Below, piece after piece: positions 1-6,669 of a stretch of 10,504 bases of DNA (position 1 is its first letter; every line of letters begins with the position of its first letter). The DNA comes from Methylophilaceae bacterium UBA5127 (lineage in GTDB: Bacteria > Pseudomonadota > Gammaproteobacteria > Burkholderiales > Methylophilaceae). Location of the stretch: the NCBI GenBank assembly GCA_002414145.1, contig DHYP01000031.1, forward strand, positions 2,438-12,941, read 5' to 3'. Below the pieces are notes generated by a model. It ran no database searches and was not told the origin of the DNA. It saw nothing but the letters and a program-made list of their open reading frames with translations. The translations under genes and the position numbers were made by a program.

Positions 1-100
1 CGGCCGCTTTGCCATACGCCCCACCTTCGGTGGGAATCTGTGCATAGGCATCGCCTGCTCCATAGCTATCGTAGGCAGACCAATCGAGTTTTGTTTTCAT
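1..100 (-). CDS. Unrecognised protein, N-terminal fragment (runs off left edge)
   Basis: The first 33 codons of a gene are visible, starting at the ATG at 100-98 and open to the window edge. The peptide starts MKTKLDWSAYDSYG and is rich in Gly, Ala, Tyr and acidic residues, with no signal peptide or membrane segment. The start overlaps the AAA gene stop by four bases (ATGA on the - strand, 97-100), a classic translational-coupling arrangement, so it is very likely made together with the AAA ATPase. A weak GAG ribosome site lies about 8 bases upstream. AAA ATPases are often encoded beside their substrate or adaptor, so this could be the client or partner; that is inference. I do not recognise the family from this short stretch. 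Confidence 0.7.
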   Translation of the reverse strand, partial: MKTKLDWSAYDSYGAGDAYAQIPTEGGAYGKAA

Positions 101-1794
101 GATATCAACTCAATATCCATCCCTCGGAACATCGAGCAACGCTTAAATACCTCAAGCGTGGGAGGTACTTGCTTATGACTACAATATTTAGCGGTGAGCT
201 TGGCAAGTCCTTTAATATCTCGCCCTGAGGCTTCGGGGAAGATGTCTGCCAATGTCGCGATTAATACATCATCAATATTTAAGCTAAATTGATTGCTCAT
301 CACGCGCCAAATTTTCTTACGTGCTTCAGTATCGGGCGGATAAAACTTAATCATCGCAATACAGCGCGAAACAATGGCCTCATCAATATCATCGACACGG
401 TTAGTGGTTAAAAACAATAAGCCGTTAAAGTACTCCAGCACACGCAAGAACACCCCTACTACTGCATTAGCTACCATATTGTTATCACGACGGCGGATAT
501 ACACGTCTGCCTCATCAATCAGCATCACAGCGCCCCAGCGCTGCGCACGCGTGAGCACATCTTTTAACGCAACTTCCATTTCAGAAACATTCAAGCCAAG
601 TTGACCAGAATGCACGCGGTAAAGCGGCCTTTTAATAATCTCTGAATAGACTTCTGCCGTTAGCGTTTTACCCACTCCTGCTGGGCCTACACATAGCACA
701 GTGGTGCCGCCAGATTTACCTGCCACAATGTCATCCATCAACACATCCATTTCAGCGGTAAGGATGTCAATCAGGTCTGTTTGCTCTGGCGGTAGTACTA
801 ACTTGTTTTTAAGCTCGGGCTGATACTGATACGGTGTTACATCGTCTACATGTACCCATACATAATGGTGTAACTCTAAATGGAACATCAAAATATAGCC
901 ATGCACGGGCAATTTAGTAAACAAGCCCCCTGGAATCGCCTCCAGTGCTGCTTTGACATCACGCTCGGCATCATATTTGTTACTCTTGGCAGCTTTGCTT
1001 AAGTATTGCGCCAGAATCTCTCCTGTGGCCTCTAATGCTGTCACACGATTGGGGATAATATCTTCGTCATTCACTAATCTTGCCAAGCTCCCGCTTGCAG
1101 AAAGTACGACCACATCTTTACGCGTCCAATCAGTATTGCGGTGGTTGGAGGCAGGGTCTTCCGCATAAAAAGCAGTGCCGCTACCAGAAAATTGTGCGCC
1201 ATACTGAGCGCGCCAATCAAAATAAAGCGCCGCACTGCGATCATAGTCTGCTATTAACGCTGGTGTTTCTTTAAGAAAACCCTTGGCTGCAAAAATCTCA
1301 CTGACGGTGCTATTCACAATATCTGCCGCCGTAATACGTATAGTCATGTTCGCCAATGTGGCTTTTGCATTCGCCTTTAGCTCTAAATATACCTTACCTG
1401 TTTCATCATTAGACGCTGGTATGTAATCTAAACGTGCCACAACATAAGCCAATGGCTTGCCTGCCACGTTAATGCCAAATAACCAGCCGCGTATTGCATC
1501 TTGCGTTAAGTATTTTGCAATGGCTGGCACCACTTGCTCCAACTCATCTGCAGTAAAACGATGTCCTTGGAATTGGTATGCTTGTTGCAAAGTTAACAAT
1601 TGTGCCGCGCGGCCTTGCATGGTGGGCCCAGCTAATTGATAAAGATTGATTAAAAAGTTGAGCTCTGCTGGTGCAAAGTGGCTAAATGGCACTTCAATGC
1701 GGTGACCAAAGCGCAACTGTTCTTTTAAGGTATCTAGGGTGGGGAATGCTTCCACCATAGCTTCAACATAGGAGCGATCAATTTGCAGATTCAT
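97..1794 (-). CDS. AAA-family ATPase with long unknown N-terminal region, nif-associated
   Basis: A 565-residue protein with one AAA module at the C-terminal side. Walker A is GPAGVGKT (residues 370-377), Walker B is VMLIDEAD (423-430), a sensor-1-like TTNR lies at 463-466, and DEAIVSR (471-477) may carry the arginine finger. These motifs indicate an ATP-driven remodelling or unfolding enzyme, probably oligomeric and cytoplasmic. Residues 1 to about 330 match nothing I recognise and may bind the substrate. The ATG at 1794-1792 is preceded by AGGTG at good spacing. The gene has its own perfect sigma-54 promoter (1849-1863) and is coupled to the next gene by ATGA, so it should be expressed with nitrogen fixation. 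Its role is unknown; chaperoning or activating a nif-related or partner protein is a guess. It lacks the GAFTGA loop of sigma-54 activators, so it is not NifA-like. Confidence 0.88.
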   Translation of the reverse strand: MNLQIDRSYVEAMVEAFPTLDTLKEQLRFGHRIEVPFSHFAPAELNFLINLYQLAGPTMQGRAAQLLTLQQAYQFQGHRFTADELEQVVPAIAKYLTQDAIRGWLFGINVAGKPLAYVVARLDYIPASNDETGKVYLELKANAKATLANMTIRITAADIVNSTVSEIFAAKGFLKETPALIADYDRSAALYFDWRAQYGAQFSGSGTAFYAEDPASNHRNTDWTRKDVVVLSASGSLARLVNDEDIIPNRVTALEATGEILAQYLSKAAKSNKYDAERDVKAALEAIPGGLFTKLPVHGYILMFHLELHHYVWVHVDDVTPYQYQPELKNKLVLPPEQTDLIDILTAEMDVLMDDIVAGKSGGTTVLCVGPAGVGKTLTAEVYSEIIKRPLYRVHSGQLGLNVSEMEVALKDVLTRAQRWGAVMLIDEADVYIRRRDNNMVANAVVGVFLRVLEYFNGLLFLTTNRVDDIDEAIVSRCIAMIKFYPPDTEARKKIWRVMSNQFSLNIDDVLIATLADIFPEASGRDIKGLAKLTAKYCSHKQVPPTLEVFKRCSMFRGMDIELIS

Positions 1795-1808
1795 TGTTCA
1801 CCTATTCA

Positions 1809-1824
1809 TGTCGCAAAAACGACA
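1809..1824. promoter_or_regulatory. Candidate NifA binding site (TGT-N10-ACA) in AAA leader
   Basis: An exact TGT-N10-ACA match, extended to a 5-bp palindrome (TGTCG-N6-CGACA). This is the NifA upstream-activator consensus. It lies downstream of the sigma-54 promoter at 1849-1863, at about +14 to +29 of the predicted AAA transcript, rather than the usual 80-150 bp upstream. It could still act as an enhancer, or it could be an operator or a short leader hairpin. I saw no other exact match between 1825 and about 2100. Confidence 0.5.
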
Positions 1825-1848
1825 AAGAGACTGATATTAGGGGTTACT

Positions 1849-1863
1849 GCAAAAAGAGTGCCA
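1849..1863 (-). promoter_or_regulatory. Sigma-54 (-24/-12) promoter for AAA ATPase gene
   Basis: Read on the - strand it is TGGCAC-N5-TTGC, a perfect match to the RpoN consensus with correct spacing. The predicted transcription start is near 1837, giving a leader of about 43 bases before the AAA ATG. It lies in the 141-bp gap after the nifO-like gene, so the AAA gene and its partner form a separate nitrogen-regulated unit. Confidence 0.85.
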
Positions 1864-1935
1864 AGGTAAGCTATTGTGAGCGAGCACTTGATTTTTATAA
1901 AACGTTTTTAAAGTAGCGTAATACACAACATCAAT

Positions 1936-2349
1936 TTACGGGCAAGGTTTATCTTGATGTGATTTATTGCAAAGCTCTAAGCTCTGCTCTGGAAGCTTAG
2001 TTAAACCCAACCATGCATCGATCAACTCAGCATCAAATCCTATTTCACGTCTACCATCCACTTCTATCAATGGACGTCTAATTAACAGTGGTTCAGCGAG
2101 CATCATCGCGACGGCAGTTTCTGCATCAATCTCTTCTGGATTAATTTCGCCAGATTTAACTTTAGGCGCAGCACGGTTAAACCAAGCAGGGACTGGTTTG
2201 TTACCAAAAAACTGGAGCAGACGTTCGCGTGTCCAAGGTTCTGTGAGTAGGCTTTTCGCCCAGACGGTATGGCCTGCTTGCGCGAGCAAAAGCTTTTGCC
2301 TACTATTATTTGCACAACCGGGTTTTTCATAAAATGTGACAATGGCCAT
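1936..2349 (-). CDS. nifO: Nitrogenase-associated ArsC-family protein (NifO-like)
   Basis: A 137-residue thioredoxin-fold protein of the arsenate-reductase (ArsC/Spx) superfamily. It begins with a strand-turn motif FYEKPGCANN carrying Cys12, and has PLLIRRPLIEV (about 87-97), the ArsC-type cis-proline and arginine region. Two further cysteines, C127 and C136, sit in the tail. This matches the nitrogenase-associated branch that includes Azotobacter NifO, which is linked to molybdenum partition between nitrogenase and nitrate reductase. Real arsenate reduction is unlikely in this context. A strong AAGGAG lies 7 bases before the ATG, and the gene starts one base after the draG stop, so the two are co-transcribed. 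The family call is firm; the nifO symbol rests on resemblance and context. Confidence 0.82.
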   Translation of the reverse strand: MAIVTFYEKPGCANNSRQKLLLAQAGHTVWAKSLLTEPWTRERLLQFFGNKPVPAWFNRAAPKVKSGEINPEEIDAETAVAMMLAEPLLIRRPLIEVDGRREIGFDAELIDAWLGLTKLPEQSLELCNKSHQDKPCP

Positions 2350-2350
2350 A

Positions 2351-3235
2351 TTAGCGCTCCTTAGCTAATGCGAGTTCTAATAAAGTGATTGCCTGAGATT
2401 CAATTTCTGTACGTACGGTTGGATGCAGCTTGTCCAGCCAGCGCTTGGGAATAGCCTCTACCCCGTATAAAGCACCTGCCAGCATGCCGACAATAGCACC
2501 TGTGGTATCGGCATCTTCGCCACAGCCCACTGTTTCTATTAAGCAATCTTCAAAATTATCAGTCGTGAAAAAGTGATGTAATACGGTTTGCATGGTGTCT
2601 ACAATGTAGCCACTGGCGCGGCCTGCGTAAGGGGAGTATTTGAATTTCGGATAAGCAATGACTAGGGCATTAGCTAGTGCGCGACACTCTTTAATTCCTC
2701 CGCCAGCTAATAACACATGTACCATGCGCCCCAAGGTAAGCGTGGCGGCATCTGAAAATGGGTGATGATGGGTGGTATGTGCTTGTGCCAGTGCGGCTTG
2801 TTCAAATAAATCATCGTCACCATAAGTTGCAAGTGCAACAGGTATGATACGCATGGCAGCGCCATTACCGCCATCTGCATCACTCAGTGGCGACTCCAAT
2901 GAACCCTCTAACATATAGCGCCTAATGCCACGGCGGCAGGTATTGCCGACATCGACGGGATAATGTTTAAGCCATTCTGCGAAATGATTCAATGCAATGG
3001 TGGTATCCCACCCACCCGCTTCTATCCATGCTCTGCCTAGGCATAGCGACATTTCAGTATCGCCTGTAATCTGTCCTGGTTTAAGCTTAAGCCAGCCGCC
3101 ACCTGTCATCTCTCGATGACCACCACGATGTATAATTTCACGCGCAGTAAGGAACTCGACAGGGCCGCCTAAGGCATCTCCTACTGCCAAGCCTAGATAA
3201 GCGCCTAAAGCACGCTGATGTAGTAAATCAGACAT
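2351..3235 (-). CDS. draG: ADP-ribosyl-[dinitrogen reductase] glycohydrolase (DraG)
   Basis: This 294-residue protein has the length and motifs of DraG, the di-metal (Mn) enzyme that removes ADP-ribose from the NifH arginine and reactivates nitrogenase when nitrogen is limiting or energy returns. Visible features are the N-terminal GLAVGDALGGPVEF (15-28, with Glu27), GDTE (58-61), Asp95 in the PVDVGN stretch, HTTHHHP (153-159), and the metal-binding GEDADTTG (239-246, Asp241/Asp243/Thr244). All ADP-ribosylglycohydrolase metal ligands appear intact, so it should be active. It overlaps the draT end by 8 bases and has AAAGG six bases before its ATG. In characterised diazotrophs, DraG is controlled post-translationally through PII and AmtB membrane sequestration; neither gene lies in this window. 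Confidence 0.97.
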   Translation of the reverse strand: MSDLLHQRALGAYLGLAVGDALGGPVEFLTAREIIHRGGHREMTGGGWLKLKPGQITGDTEMSLCLGRAWIEAGGWDTTIALNHFAEWLKHYPVDVGNTCRRGIRRYMLEGSLESPLSDADGGNGAAMRIIPVALATYGDDDLFEQAALAQAHTTHHHPFSDAATLTLGRMVHVLLAGGGIKECRALANALVIAYPKFKYSPYAGRASGYIVDTMQTVLHHFFTTDNFEDCLIETVGCGEDADTTGAIVGMLAGALYGVEAIPKRWLDKLHPTVRTEIESQAITLLELALAKER

Positions 3236-4076
3236 AACTGGCCTTTACTGTGTAGTGTCCACCTAAAGCAAGCACTTCACCTTCGCCAGATAGCGGGTGG
3301 TTTAACAGCAGCCCTGGAAAAAATAGCAGCTTCACTTTGGGTACGCGTGCTTCTAATATCCAATCACCAAATTCTTCAGCACGTTCACGTGAGGTAGTAA
3401 ACGATACTAAATTATTCAGGCGCAATATGCATTCGCCCTTGCTGATTCTACCGCCAGTCAATGTAGGTTCATCATAAAGATTAATACCGCGCCAGAGCTT
3501 GACCCAATCATCACTACTGTCAGCAAGGGCTAAACCATAACGGCGTATGATAAATTGACAATATTCATACAGTAAATCTAGTTGCTGATGAATGCTGTTG
3601 TTATGAAAACGGCTAGCGTATTTTTCCTCTAGGTATTGCATCCAAGCTTTGGAGGGATATTTTTGTAGCGGTACTTTATGAAACGATGGCGTTAAACCAA
3701 AACGGCTTTCTACCCAGCCTTTGAGTACTGCGCCTTGTGGGCTATTAGAATCAAACCCCCAACCTTCCATGAGTTTGAGGTAACTTGGTCTAAAACGTCT
3801 TAACTCTGCGTATAAGACTTCATATTGCGTTGGGGTTAATTGGAACACAATATCCATGTAACGGCGGAATTTTTCGGCAGCATCTTCACTGCTCGTGGAT
3901 TCCTCTAGCAACCTGAATAAACCGCGATGCCTTTCTTGCGCACCTGCGATTCTAAGCGCTTGTGGATGAGCATTAAACTCAACTGAGGCCAATAGCCATG
4001 TCGGTATCCCCACCAAATTAGTAGAGTACCATCGGCTAGGATCATTAGCATGATTGGCTTCGTCTTGAGGCGTCAC
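3228..4076 (-). CDS. draT: NAD+-dinitrogen-reductase ADP-D-ribosyltransferase (DraT)
   Basis: A 282-residue enzyme that moves ADP-ribose from NAD+ to the conserved NifH arginine, shutting nitrogenase off after ammonium addition or energy loss. It carries the DraT signature STNLVGIPTW (18-27) and EFNAHP (33-38). Candidates for an R-S-E catalytic set are Arg196 in LWRG, SFTTS (225-229) and Glu265-Gly-Glu267 (ExE); I assign these by motif only. The start is GTG at 4076-4074. No in-frame ATG exists upstream before the TAA at 4133-4131, and the GTG lies 14 codons before the conserved VGIP stretch. There is no clear Shine-Dalgarno site and a small hairpin sits just upstream, so translation may be weak. 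It overlaps draG by 8 bases, so the pair is translationally linked. Confidence 0.96.
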   Translation of the reverse strand: MTPQDEANHANDPSRWYSTNLVGIPTWLLASVEFNAHPQALRIAGAQERHRGLFRLLEESTSSEDAAEKFRRYMDIVFQLTPTQYEVLYAELRRFRPSYLKLMEGWGFDSNSPQGAVLKGWVESRFGLTPSFHKVPLQKYPSKAWMQYLEEKYASRFHNNSIHQQLDLLYEYCQFIIRRYGLALADSSDDWVKLWRGINLYDEPTLTGGRISKGECILRLNNLVSFTTSRERAEEFGDWILEARVPKVKLLFFPGLLLNHPLSGEGEVLALGGHYTVKASYV

Positions 4077-4083
4077 TATATCA

Positions 4084-4120
4084 CTTTGCCCAAAGGCCTC
4101 ACCTGCTTGGCAGGCAAGGC
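4084..4120 (-). other. Paired hairpins in the leader just before draT
   Basis: Two inverted repeats fill the 65-bp gap. The larger pairs GCCT (4096-4099) and CCTGC (4102-4106) with GCAGG (4110-4114) and AGGC (4117-4120), with a symmetric 2x2 internal loop. The smaller pairs CTTTG (4084-4088) with CAAAG (4091-4095), ending 8 bases before the GTG of draT, where a ribosome site would be. No T-run follows on the - strand, so this is not a standard terminator. It may reduce DraT translation or mark RNA processing. Confidence 0.4.
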
Positions 4121-4141
4121 GCTCCGTCTTTTAACAGTGAA

Positions 4142-4732
4142 TTAAACTGGGCGATTCTCATTAGGGTTACGTACTGGACCCATCAGTTTCAACCCCTCTT
4201 CGTAAGTAATCTCAGGATAGTTTGCTGAAAACTGCAATGCTTTATCCGCAATAATGTCTAGCTTACTCGCTGTATCGAGCTTTTTAAGATCACCTTTTTC
4301 TATACGCAATAACTCTAGAATCTCATTGTTCACTGTGGATTCATCCAGCGGCAGAATATAAAAAGTTGCGCCACCCATCTTTACAGTATATTTTTTAAGT
4401 AAATCAATGTTATTACAGAACATAAAATACTTACCTTCTGGCATGAGCGCATCGCCCAGCGCTTCAGTCACTAAGTTTAAATAGCCAAAAGAAAGCAAGT
4501 AGCCACATAAAAATGGAATGCCTTTTTCACCTTCATTAGCGATTGCCATGATTTGGTCAGCTGTAATCTCTGGTGGACGCGCTTCATCCGCAAGCTGTTC
4601 TGCAAACTTAATGGCAAGTTCGCCTCTAAAGCCAAAGCGGCCTGGCTTTTTAGTCTCCTCTTTTAATACTGGATTCTGTAGGCGCTTTTCTGCATCCAAT
4701 TTGCCAAAAGCGGTTTGGTCTATAGTTGTCAT
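4142..4732 (-). CDS. Unrecognised conserved-looking protein between globin and draT
   Basis: A 196-residue soluble protein that I do not recognise. It has a charged N-terminus (residues 1-35, rich in Lys, Arg and Glu), a GRFGFRGELAIKFAEQLADE segment (31-50), a hydrophobic centre (72-96, including PFLCGYLLSFGYL), a KYFMFCNN stretch (101-108) and a Lys/Glu-rich helical C-terminal half. It has two cysteines (C76, C106), no Walker, HTH or CxxC motif, no signal peptide and no membrane helix. The ATG is preceded by GAGGGAG at about 9 bases, overlapping the TAG stop of the globin gene 15 bp upstream, so it is translated from the same mRNA. Its position in a sigma-54-driven draTG operon suggests a role in nitrogenase regulation or protection. 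That is context only; no function can be assigned. Confidence 0.88.
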   Translation of the reverse strand: MTTIDQTAFGKLDAEKRLQNPVLKEETKKPGRFGFRGELAIKFAEQLADEARPPEITADQIMAIANEGEKGIPFLCGYLLSFGYLNLVTEALGDALMPEGKYFMFCNNIDLLKKYTVKMGGATFYILPLDESTVNNEILELLRIEKGDLKKLDTASKLDIIADKALQFSANYPEITYEEGLKLMGPVRNPNENRPV

Positions 4733-4747
4733 GCTTAGGTACTCCCT

Positions 4748-5206
4748 CTATCTATCGTTACGAATAAAATCTGCGGTTTTAAAAAATGCTTGTTCCATTT
4801 GTTGCTTAAGCTTGTCGTTTGGTACAACATCATCCATGGCGCGCTTCATACAAAGCATCCAAGCATCACGCTCCGCCTCACCAATTGAAAACGGAAGGTG
4901 CTTCTGACGTAATCTTGGATGACCACGCTCACTTGAATACACTTTTGGGCCACCCAACCACTCCACTAAAAATTTCACCAATACTTGTTTTGTGTGCGTC
5001 AGGTCTGCTTCATGCATACTTCTAATACCTGCGGCTTCTGGCAAGGTAGTCATATAAAAATAAAACCTCTCTACCAAATTCTTAATCGGTTCCTCTCCTC
5101 CTAACATTTCAAAATGCGGATTTTGCATAATCTGAGGAATCGGTTTTATACCTGGGCGCTGTTCTATAGAGGTTGAGTTAGGTTCTATAGGCGTTGGGTT
5201 GGTCAT
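4748..5206 (-). CDS. Group II truncated haemoglobin (TrHbO type)
   Basis: With the chosen start this is a 152-residue 2-on-2 globin that binds haem and probably O2 or NO. It shows the group II pattern: FYFYM (48-52, with the helix B tyrosine), IRSMH (61-65), FLVEWLGGP (79-87), GHPRLRQKHLPF (95-106) with His103 as probable proximal F8 ligand, and ERDAW (112-116) with Trp116 as probable G8. The frame stays open to a TTG at 5344, but that would precede the sigma-54 promoter at 5249-5263 (predicted start near 5237), so an internal ATG is used. I prefer 5206, with GAG 7 bases upstream and a 31-base leader; the ATG at 5221 has no ribosome site. It is first in the operon with draTG, so a role in O2 or NO handling around nitrogenase is plausible. 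Confidence 0.9.
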   Translation of the reverse strand: MTNPTPIEPNSTSIEQRPGIKPIPQIMQNPHFEMLGGEEPIKNLVERFYFYMTTLPEAAGIRSMHEADLTHTKQVLVKFLVEWLGGPKVYSSERGHPRLRQKHLPFSIGEAERDAWMLCMKRAMDDVVPNDKLKQQMEQAFFKTADFIRNDR

Positions 5207-5248
5207 ATTTTTGCTCGGCATATTTAAAGTGTTGTTGATTGCTCTTGA

Positions 5249-5263
5249 GCAAGTGTCGTACCA
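5249..5263 (-). promoter_or_regulatory. Sigma-54 (-24/-12) promoter for glb-draTG-nifO operon
   Basis: On the - strand this reads TGGTAC-N5-TTGC: a perfect -12 element, correct spacing, and one change from the TGGCAC -24 consensus. The predicted start is near 5237. The NifA site at 5406-5421 is about 143 bp upstream of the -24 element, within normal range, so the operon probably responds to NifA together with nifH, perhaps more weakly because of the -24 change. Confidence 0.7.
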
Positions 5264-5405
5264 AGAAGACAAAACTATATAACGCTTGTGCAAAAACTCT
5301 AGTAAATACGCGGTATTCAGGCGTTTTAAGCTATTTTTTAACAATTTTTTCGAGATAAATTTTTAACGTTTTGTTTGTTCTTAAAGTAACGTAAATTCAA
5401 AGCTT

Positions 5406-5421
5406 TGTTAGGTTTGCGACA
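5406..5421. promoter_or_regulatory. NifA upstream activator sequence (TGT-N10-ACA)
   Basis: Exact TGT-TAGGTTTGCG-ACA. It lies 80 bp from the nifH -24 element and about 143 bp from the divergent glb -24 element, both typical enhancer distances. NifA bound here would contact RNA polymerase-sigma-54 at either promoter by DNA looping. Confidence 0.85.
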
Positions 5422-5471
5422 ACGATTCAAAATACACAAAAATACATAAAAATTGATTTTTTATAATTCAA

Positions 5472-5484
5472 AATCAATCACTTA
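5472..5484 (+). promoter_or_regulatory. IHF binding site
   Basis: AATCAATCACTTA matches the IHF consensus WATCAA-N4-TTR at every position. It lies between the NifA site and the nifH -24 box, where IHF normally bends DNA to bring NifA to the promoter. This also argues that nifH, rather than glb, is the main target of the enhancer. Confidence 0.75.
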
Positions 5485-5501
5485 TAAAAATAAAACAAGG
5501 T

Positions 5502-5516
5502 TGGCACATCCTTTGC
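5502..5516 (+). promoter_or_regulatory. Sigma-54 (-24/-12) promoter of nifH operon
   Basis: TGGCAC-N5-TTGC, a perfect RpoN consensus with correct spacing; predicted transcription start near 5528. With its NifA and IHF sites this is a complete nitrogen-fixation promoter for nifHDK and the ferredoxin gene. Confidence 0.95.
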
Positions 5517-5614
5517 AGTAGGTCTAGTGCATGACCGATTAACCATCCGGCGCTGATACAAGAAGAGTGATAGTTTGCGATTCGGAAGCGGAAGCCCGGC
5601 GGCGATCTGTTTAA

Positions 5615-6520
<906 letters not shown>

Positions 6521-6532
6521 TCAATTAAAAAA

Positions 6533-6566
6533 CTAGCAAGGGGTTTCCCTTGCTAGCCCCCAAGGG
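6533..6566 (+). other. Mutually exclusive hairpins after nifH
   Basis: CTAGCAAGGG (6533-6542) and CCCTTGCTAG (6547-6556) form a perfect 10-bp stem with a GTTT loop. The CCCTTG of the right arm (6547-6552) can instead pair with CAAGGG at 6561-6566. No T-run follows, so it is not a standard intrinsic terminator. In other diazotrophs, structures in this place stabilise nifH mRNA or cause partial termination, which raises NifH over NifDK. Confidence 0.75.
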
Positions 6567-6569
6567 ATT

Positions 6570-6617
6570 TGTTTCAAAGATTGTGGGGGGGCTTGAAACT
6601 AAACAATGTTTGAAACA
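6570..6617 (+). other. Second alternative hairpin set between nifH and nifD
   Basis: GTTTCAA (6571-6577) can pair with TTGAAAC (6593-6599) across a loop containing seven G residues, or TGTTTCAA (6570-6577) can pair with TTGAAACA (6610-6617). The right arm is therefore duplicated, giving two competing folds. It lies 43-100 bases before nifD and may tune read-through or processing. Confidence 0.5.
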
Positions 6618-6669
6618 GGTTCTTGATAACGCATATTTTTACGACTTATTTTTGATTTAGGAGAATGAA

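Noticed and set aside
374..1639. Several + strand open frames of 60-76 codons opposite the AAA gene
   Set aside because: They are antisense shadows of a clear AAA ATPase, with no ribosome sites or recognisable motifs.
97..1794. A sigma-54-dependent activator (NifA-like AAA+ protein)
   Set aside because: It has no GAFTGA loop and no C-terminal helix-turn-helix; the AAA module is the classical type.
1967..2332. A 121-codon + strand frame opposite the nifO-like gene
   Set aside because: It is Ser/Leu-rich, antisense to a gene with a good start and known fold, and has no family features.
1936..2349. A true arsenate reductase
   Set aside because: The ArsC fold is shared, but the operon context, the C-terminal cysteines and the nitrogenase-associated branch features fit NifO better.
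4518..4907. A 129-codon + strand frame across the unknown gene and globin gene
   Set aside because: It spans the junction of two - strand genes antisense, with a composition typical of a shadow frame; the - strand frames have ribosome sites and, for the globin, clear motifs.
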